This document shows, piece after piece, positions 62,523 through 64,000 of a DNA stretch of 64,000 nucleotides. The first letter of the stretch is position 1. Each line of letters starts with the position of its first letter. Origin of the DNA: UBA1672 sp033851915 (GTDB lineage Bacteria > Pseudomonadota > Alphaproteobacteria > Micavibrionales > Micavibrionaceae). The position numbers were made by a program, and so were the translations under genes. The notes below the pieces were generated by a model. It was not told the origin of the DNA. It did not search any database and saw only the letters and a program-made list of their open reading frames with translations. The DNA lies in assembly GCA_033851915.1 (NCBI GenBank), contig JAWSVM010000001.1, forward strand, positions 744,001 to 808,000, in the 5' to 3' direction.

Positions 62523-63326
62523 ATGTCTGCTGTGAAGAAAACCGCGAAGGCTGGTTTGTATCTGTTGAGTTTCTTTGTTGTCTTGTTGATTGGTGGGGCT
62601 GCTTATTTATATACCAATATGGATTCGCTTGCCAAACAGTTGACCGAACAGGTCGCCAGTGATGCACTTGGTGTTCCCGTACATGTCGGCGAGATGAAAA
62701 TCACGTTGGAAGACCTTAAAGTTGTCGTGCAAGATATCCGTATTGGGAATCCTAAGGGATATAAAAACCCTGATGCGATTACGATTAAAACTATTGTTAT
62801 TGATGGTGATAATTTTTCAAGAGATCTTTTAACGTTTGCGCTTATTTCTGTAAGCGGCACGCATGTTAATCTGGAAGTGAACAGTGACGGCACGAATTTG
62901 GCTGACATCAAAAATAATATTGCAAATAGCAGCCCGTCTACATCATCCAATCATGAAGAAGATAGTATTAAGGTTATTGTCAAAAAGTTTTCTCTAACCG
63001 GCGCGCAAATTAGTCCATCGGTCACGTTACTGGGTGGCGATTTGCCGACAGTTACTGCACCGGATATCCACTTGACGGGGATAGGGCAAAAGGAAAACGG
63101 TATTCTGGCAGAAGAGGCGATTGCGCAAATTATGGATGCGGTTTTGCAGAAGTTTAATAAATCCGCAAATGGTGCAGGCTTTTTGGAGGGCATGTCCTTA
63201 GAGATGTTGAATTCAATGGGCGTCAGCACTGCGGATGTGTTTAAAAAGAACCTGAAGAAAAGCTATAACAAAGAAGTTGAAGGATTTAAAAAGGGCTTTG
63301 GAGAGCTTAAGTCTCTGTTTGAGTAG
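62523..63326 (+). CDS. AsmA-like membrane-anchored protein
   Basis: This 267-residue protein has one N-terminal membrane helix (YLLSFFVVLLIGGAAYLYTN, about 13-32). An AsmA/DUF748-like beta-rich periplasmic part follows (ALGVPVHVGEMKITLEDLKV, GTHVNLEVNSDGTNLADI). It ends in a helical Lys-rich segment. AAGGGGA precedes the ATG well. Possible relation to lipid or outer-membrane assembly; it is much shorter than the YhdP-like protein in this window. Confidence 0.7.
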   Translation: MSAVKKTAKAGLYLLSFFVVLLIGGAAYLYTNMDSLAKQLTEQVASDALGVPVHVGEMKITLEDLKVVVQDIRIGNPKGYKNPDAITIKTIVIDGDNFSRDLLTFALISVSGTHVNLEVNSDGTNLADIKNNIANSSPSTSSNHEEDSIKVIVKKFSLTGAQISPSVTLLGGDLPTVTAPDIHLTGIGQKENGILAEEAIAQIMDAVLQKFNKSANGAGFLEGMSLEMLNSMGVSTADVFKKNLKKSYNKEVEGFKKGFGELKSLFE

Positions 63327-63338
63327 TGGTTTTCTTAT

Positions 63339-64000
63339 ATGTCTTTGGCTTTAAACACATTATTACACCAAATTAAAAGCGGGTCGTTTCGCCTGGATGG
63401 TGGACGGGCAGTCTTCTTGAATGCGATGTTTCATTCAGATTTGTCTGTGATGCGTGACAGCGATTTAACAATTCAGCAACATTTTAAACCTTATGAAAAT
63501 GCGTTGGTAAAGGCCGGTTTTACTGTGCAACCGGATATCCCGTGTGATGATGGGGCTTATGATGTTGTGTGTCTTCTTGTGCCTAAGAACATGGTGGAAG
63601 CGCGTTACTTTTTGGCTAGGGGGTTGCGGCTGTTACGCCGTGGGGGAGCGTTAATTTGCGCGGCAGATAATAAGGCCGGTGGAACGCGGTTGAAGAAAAT
63701 GATGCATAATTTCGGTGTGCAAGATTTATGTGATGATGCCAGAAATAAGGCGCGTGCGGTTTGGGGCGTTGTTCATGATGTGCGAGAAGCCGAGATTGAA
63801 AAAGCATTAAAGGCGGGCATTGAACAAGAGATTCTAGATGGAAAATTTGTATCACAAGCAGGTATTTTTGGCTGGGATAAGGTTGATAAAGGCTCTAATC
63901 TTTTAACACAGCATCTTCCGCCAAATTTAAAAGGTCGTGGTGCAGATTTTGGCTGTGGATATGGTTATTTATCTGCATTTTTGCTTTCTAACTGCCCAAA
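63339..64000 (+). CDS. RsmC-like rRNA guanine-N2 methyltransferase (3' end outside window)
   Basis: The frame is open from ATG 63339 to the end of the window (about 220 residues seen). The protein looks like RsmC/RlmG: a degenerate N-terminal half (about 1-145), then QAGIFGWDKVDKGSNLLTQH and the SAM motif GADFGCGYGYLSAFLL. RsmC methylates 16S rRNA G1207, RlmG 23S rRNA. The NPPF catalytic motif lies beyond the window, so identity stays provisional. Confidence 0.8.
   Translation, partial: MSLALNTLLHQIKSGSFRLDGGRAVFLNAMFHSDLSVMRDSDLTIQQHFKPYENALVKAGFTVQPDIPCDDGAYDVVCLLVPKNMVEARYFLARGLRLLRRGGALICAADNKAGGTRLKKMMHNFGVQDLCDDARNKARAVWGVVHDVREAEIEKALKAGIEQEILDGKFVSQAGIFGWDKVDKGSNLLTQHLPPNLKGRGADFGCGYGYLSAFLLSNCP

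Overview
The window is a gene-dense piece of a Gram-negative chromosome, most likely an alphaproteobacterium. The grounds are the hisZ-purA pair, the alphaproteobacterial-looking acetolactate synthase (GEAS instead of GDGS in the ThDP/Mg site), UbiH-type and AsmA/YhdP-type genes, and envelope genes typical of diderms. Several large orphan proteins would fit a predatory or host-associated lineage (for example Micavibrio-like), but this placement is a guess. No rRNA, tRNA, CRISPR array, transposase, integrase or phage gene was seen.

Layout. 1-8.3 kb: the end of a glycerophosphodiester phosphodiesterase, a GalU-like nucleotidyltransferase, an orphan 471-residue protein, a TPR membrane protein, a YaiI/YqxD protein, a ribosomal-oxygenase-like cupin, and a secreted DUF255 thioredoxin protein with a DsbD-like tail. 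8.6-15.1 kb: a compact pilus locus (two DUF4402 subunit-like proteins, a PapD-like chaperone and an usher that ends in a SPOR domain) running tail-to-tail into an AmiC-type amidase. 15.2-22.2 kb: a formyltransferase, an orphan FlgC-like rod protein, a lipoprotein, a subtilase/P-domain protein, two EamA transporters and an HExxH protein. 22.3-26.2 kb: the ilvB-ilvH-ilvC operon preceded by a transcription attenuator with a 28-codon Ile/Val/Leu-rich leader peptide. 26.3-31.6 kb: two small unknown genes, miaA, a BioH-like/BioC-like pair and a thiO/thiF-like pair. 31.6-45 kb: a DEAD-box helicase with a long repetitive tail, a UbiH-like monooxygenase, orphan acidic or low-complexity proteins, a strongly signalled 55-residue small gene, aspS, rnd, a SixA-like phosphatase, an N-formylglutamate amidohydrolase and glmM. 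45-64 kb: a YafY/WYL regulator facing an NTF2-like gene across a 14-bp inverted repeat, hisZ, purA, bcp, a YhdP-like giant, an ABC-2 exporter, an EamA transporter, tyrS, anmK, a Sua5/TsaC protein, a sterol-desaturase-type enzyme, a GDP-fucose synthase, degenerate ManC-like and CheD-like proteins, an AsmA-like protein and the start of an RsmC-like methyltransferase.

How the genes fit together. Branched-chain amino acid synthesis is one regulated operon. The pilus genes form one polar unit whose usher carries a peptidoglycan-binding module and abuts an amidase that makes the usual SPOR ligand. Several genes act on the envelope or on peptidoglycan recycling (amidase, AnmK, GlmM, YhdP-like, AsmA-like). 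The orphan proteins sit singly between housekeeping genes, some with their own consensus-like promoters, and are where undescribed biology is most likely.
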